64,000 nucleotides of DNA from Cavia porcellus (Eukaryota; Chordata; Mammalia; Rodentia; Caviidae), in the NCBI RefSeq assembly GCF_034190915.1, contig NW_026947502.1, positions 38,904,785 to 38,968,784 of the forward strand, read 5' to 3'. The stretch's first letter is position 1, and each line of letters starts with the position of its first letter. Of the stretch, positions 61,777 through 64,000 are shown one piece after another. Below the pieces are notes generated by a model, which searched no databases, was not told the DNA's origin, and saw only the letters and a list, made by a program, of their open reading frames with translations. Position numbers and translations under genes: made by a program.

Positions 61777-63098
61777 TAGTCTGAAGAAAATCTAGACTTC
61801 TTTTAGGCCAGAGTCACATGTTGATATTAATTTACATAGCCGCCTATCCATGTATGGAATAGTCAATTATTTTTTTAGCAATCAATTTTGATTTAAATTT
61901 GCTTTAAAGTTAATAAGACGTGTAGGTCTTTGGTGACAGATGGGAAGAGGGAAGCAAGAACCAGAAACTGGGGCTGGGGAAACTAATTTAAAGCTGTTTT
62001 CTTTATATCAGAACTCTGAACAGAAGTGTGATGCAATCAGGTAATTATACACATCGAGGCTTCTCTTTTTCTACTTATCACTCCAGTTGAAGCCATGAAG
62101 TTGATGACAAAATGAGGTTTTATCTCTTCCTGAGTGACAGGAGAGCTGGCTGGCTGCAGCTGCATCTTGGTAATTTCACCTTTCACTCCTGCAGTAGAAC
62201 TTTAGTTTATCTTCCTAGTTCCGAGTAAACACCCAACGTAGCATGGGATGTTTCTTCAAATACTTAGCTTTCGAATACTTCCTAATTGCAAAGAACTAGG
62301 AAATATCTTAGGGAATTAATTGAGTTTTTAATAAAATAAATGCCACTTAATCTACAATTTTCCATTTTCTTCTTGTTTTATTCTATCCCTTGATGATTTT
62401 TGTATTTTCACTGAAAATGAAATGATTGCATTTAAAGAATTTAATTCCATGTGTGGAACAAGCAAAGTACAAACAGAATGTTCTACTGATAGGATTAAAT
62501 ACCATTTATAGGAGTGTTTTATATTGTGAAGCGCAACCTATAGATGTTAGAGTTAGTAATTTCAAAGAAAGGATGATGATTTTAAGAGTTAAATGTTATT
62601 TAGTTCAGAGAAACAATCATTACTTACTGTCATTACAGTATTTTAACATCTTATCTGCTCAATCTGAAATTTAATGCTTATTACAGAAGAATGTCTTAGA
62701 AATTTATGATTTTCTGGTTGAACTATGGGCAACTTCCCTTTTGATCCCTTTTGATAATGTAGCCATTATCCATATATTTGTCTTTATAATTTTTCCAACA
62801 TGAGTTTCTTTTCATTCCTAATTGCACATCTCATTACTGTTTTTTCCTAAAGTGCATCCTCCAGTAAATTTTAAGGGAAAAATGCATAAAAATATTATTG
62901 ATGTGTCCTGTCGTATCTGATAATCTCCTAATGTTCCTTCTCTAGTCTCACATTTACTGGCAATTTGACTGAGTATTGAATCATGAGTCAGTGATTACAT
63001 CTTACTCAGAGCTCAGTGGGCTGTATTACTAATATTTAGAAACCAGAATGGCCGGGGAAATTATTGTAACTGACTTAATTTTTTTTTCCTTGACAGGT

Positions 63099-63370
63099 AC
63101 TTTTAGTTACTTTTCTCATTGCTCAGACAAAGTAGCTGAGACTTAAAGTTATAGGAGGAAGGGTTTACGTGGCTCAGTTTGTAGAGTTTTCAGTCCATAA
63201 TCAGCTGGCTCTAAGGTAGTATGTTTTGCAAAACGTAAACAGTCCATGCCAAAGCAGGGCAGGCAGGGGGCAGCAAGCAGCAAGCAAGCCATGAAGTAAC
63301 AATCAGCAAGCAGTGAACAGCTTCAGCCCTCTCTGTGACTCCTGTGTTTTACCAAGGTTACTCAATCCTT
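63099..63370 (-). mobile_element. ERVL-MaLR LTR, antisense, cut short
   Basis: 'tacttttagttacttttctc', 'tgctcagacaaagtagctga', 'gaagggtttacgtggctcag', 'gttttcagtccataatcagc' and 'ggttactcaatcc' are MaLR landmarks in antisense order. The copy stops where another LTR-like block starts at 63371, suggesting a nested insertion. It holds a short CAGCAAG-rich stretch near 63272-63310. Confidence 0.6.
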
Positions 63371-63800
63371 GTTGGGAGCCCTTGAAGCTGGAAATTGCTG
63401 AACCGAGAAGGAAGAGATGCCTCAAAGGGCAAGATAAGGCTGCAGCTGTGGACTCCTGACTCCAACCCCAGTTAACAAGATAGAAATTGTAGCTGTAGGC
63501 ATTTCACTCTTGTAGTGAGGGTCACTCCTGTAGTGAAAGCAACCTGGAGACTTTTTCCTAAAATAGTTCTAAATTAACAAAAGATACTTCTCCTAAATTA
63601 ACATAATCTGTTATTTGGGAAAGTCCTTGAACCACTTCCAAGATCCTGCTCAGTTTCCTGCGTTTTCCACTCTTTGTTTGAAAAACTAAATAAATAGGGG
63701 CCACACAGAAACATTTCTTGTCTTAGCCATCATCAGAGTGTCAGACTCTGTTAGAGGGTTTTGATCTTTCTGGAGCCCTAAAGTCATATGGCTTATCTCA
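63371..63800 (+). mobile_element. Possible ERV2/ERVK-like LTR
   Basis: Starts TGTTGGGAGCC, as many rodent ERVK/IAP-type LTRs do, and has a TATA-like 'taaataaataggggcc' near 63690 followed by an R-like segment. The right end is not fixed and no target duplication was found, so confidence is low. No internal viral sequence is seen. Confidence 0.4.
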
Positions 63801-64000
63801 GTTACTTACCTTTATGGTCCACTCAGTTAGGAGATTGGCCAAGTACCCTGTGATAACACCTTAATCCTAGCTTCACACCATGAGTCAATTTCAGTGTCAG
63901 GTCCTTAATCCCAGCATCACATGCCCTAGATTTAGCCACTTTGGAAATCTACAATTTGGAGTGAATTCCAGATGTAAACCGTAATAACAGACAATCTTTT
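63801..64000. other. Unassigned right end
   Basis: Short sequence to the window edge. It may be the rest of the interrupted MaLR LTR, but I could not align it. Confidence 0.35.

Larger units (their letters stand above)
60186..63098. other. Unassigned non-coding sequence with possible conserved segments
   Basis: Mostly unique. It includes an interstitial telomeric repeat (60835-60861) and overlapping palindromes at 61754-61776 (separate entries). The segments at 61650-61830 and 61960-62240 are free of simple repeats and look regulatory in texture, but this is an impression only. The two overlapping plus-strand frames at 61146-61444 have no recognised domain. Confidence 0.4.

Overview
This window reads as a stretch of rodent nuclear DNA that is either intergenic or inside a long intron. 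It has no convincing protein-coding gene. The sequence is AT-rich and CpG-poor, and every open frame is short (none above about 160 codons). The only frames with recognisable protein homology are decayed LINE-1 reading frames. No tRNA or rRNA gene, CRISPR array or operon was seen. Repeat content points to a rodent. There are tRNA-Ala-derived ID-type SINEs in both orientations, a B1 (7SL-derived) SINE carrying the typical 29-bp internal duplication, composite ID+B1 SINEs, ERVL-MaLR LTRs and a LINE-1 with tandem 5' monomers. The ID consensus does not look murid. A castorimorph such as beaver is my best guess, but this is recall, not proof. Layout: 1-12.8 kb is mostly unique AT-rich sequence with LTR-type relics (1.3-1.6 and 9.3-9.7 kb), a composite SINE and TTCC tract (3.7-3.9 kb), a possible ancient antisense L1 (4.1-5.0 kb), an ID SINE (11.1 kb), and a CpG-enriched candidate regulatory block (2.8-3.5 kb). 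12.8-13.6 kb is a 5'-truncated L1 3' end with a clear target-site duplication. 14-24 kb holds a CRE motif, an ERV1-like solo LTR, a second CpG/CCAAT-enriched block (16.9-17.6 kb) and a possible recursive splice site (20.48 kb). 24-36 kb is mainly unique, with SINEs, MaLR LTRs and old MIR/L2 scraps. 36.5-38.8 kb is an old antisense L1. 43.3-50.5 kb is the most structured part: an MLT1-type LTR split by a young ID SINE, followed by a full-length but dead LINE-1 of 6.5 kb. That L1 has 5' monomers, ORF1, ORF2, a 3'UTR and a 15-bp target-site duplication, and carries an inverted patch of its own ORF2 sequence. 50.5-64 kb is unique sequence with an ID SINE, a B1 inserted in an old MIR-like repeat, MaLR LTRs, a short interstitial telomeric repeat (60.8 kb) and a possible ERV2-like LTR at the right end. 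No cooperating set of host genes is present. The history is one of successive retrotransposition: mammal-wide MIR, MLT1 and old L1 first, then rodent L1, B1 and ID elements. I found no evidence of a novel biological system. The items most worth checking are the inverted L1 patch, the SINEs that keep a tRNA-Ala anticodon arm, the two CpG-enriched blocks and the candidate recursive splice site.
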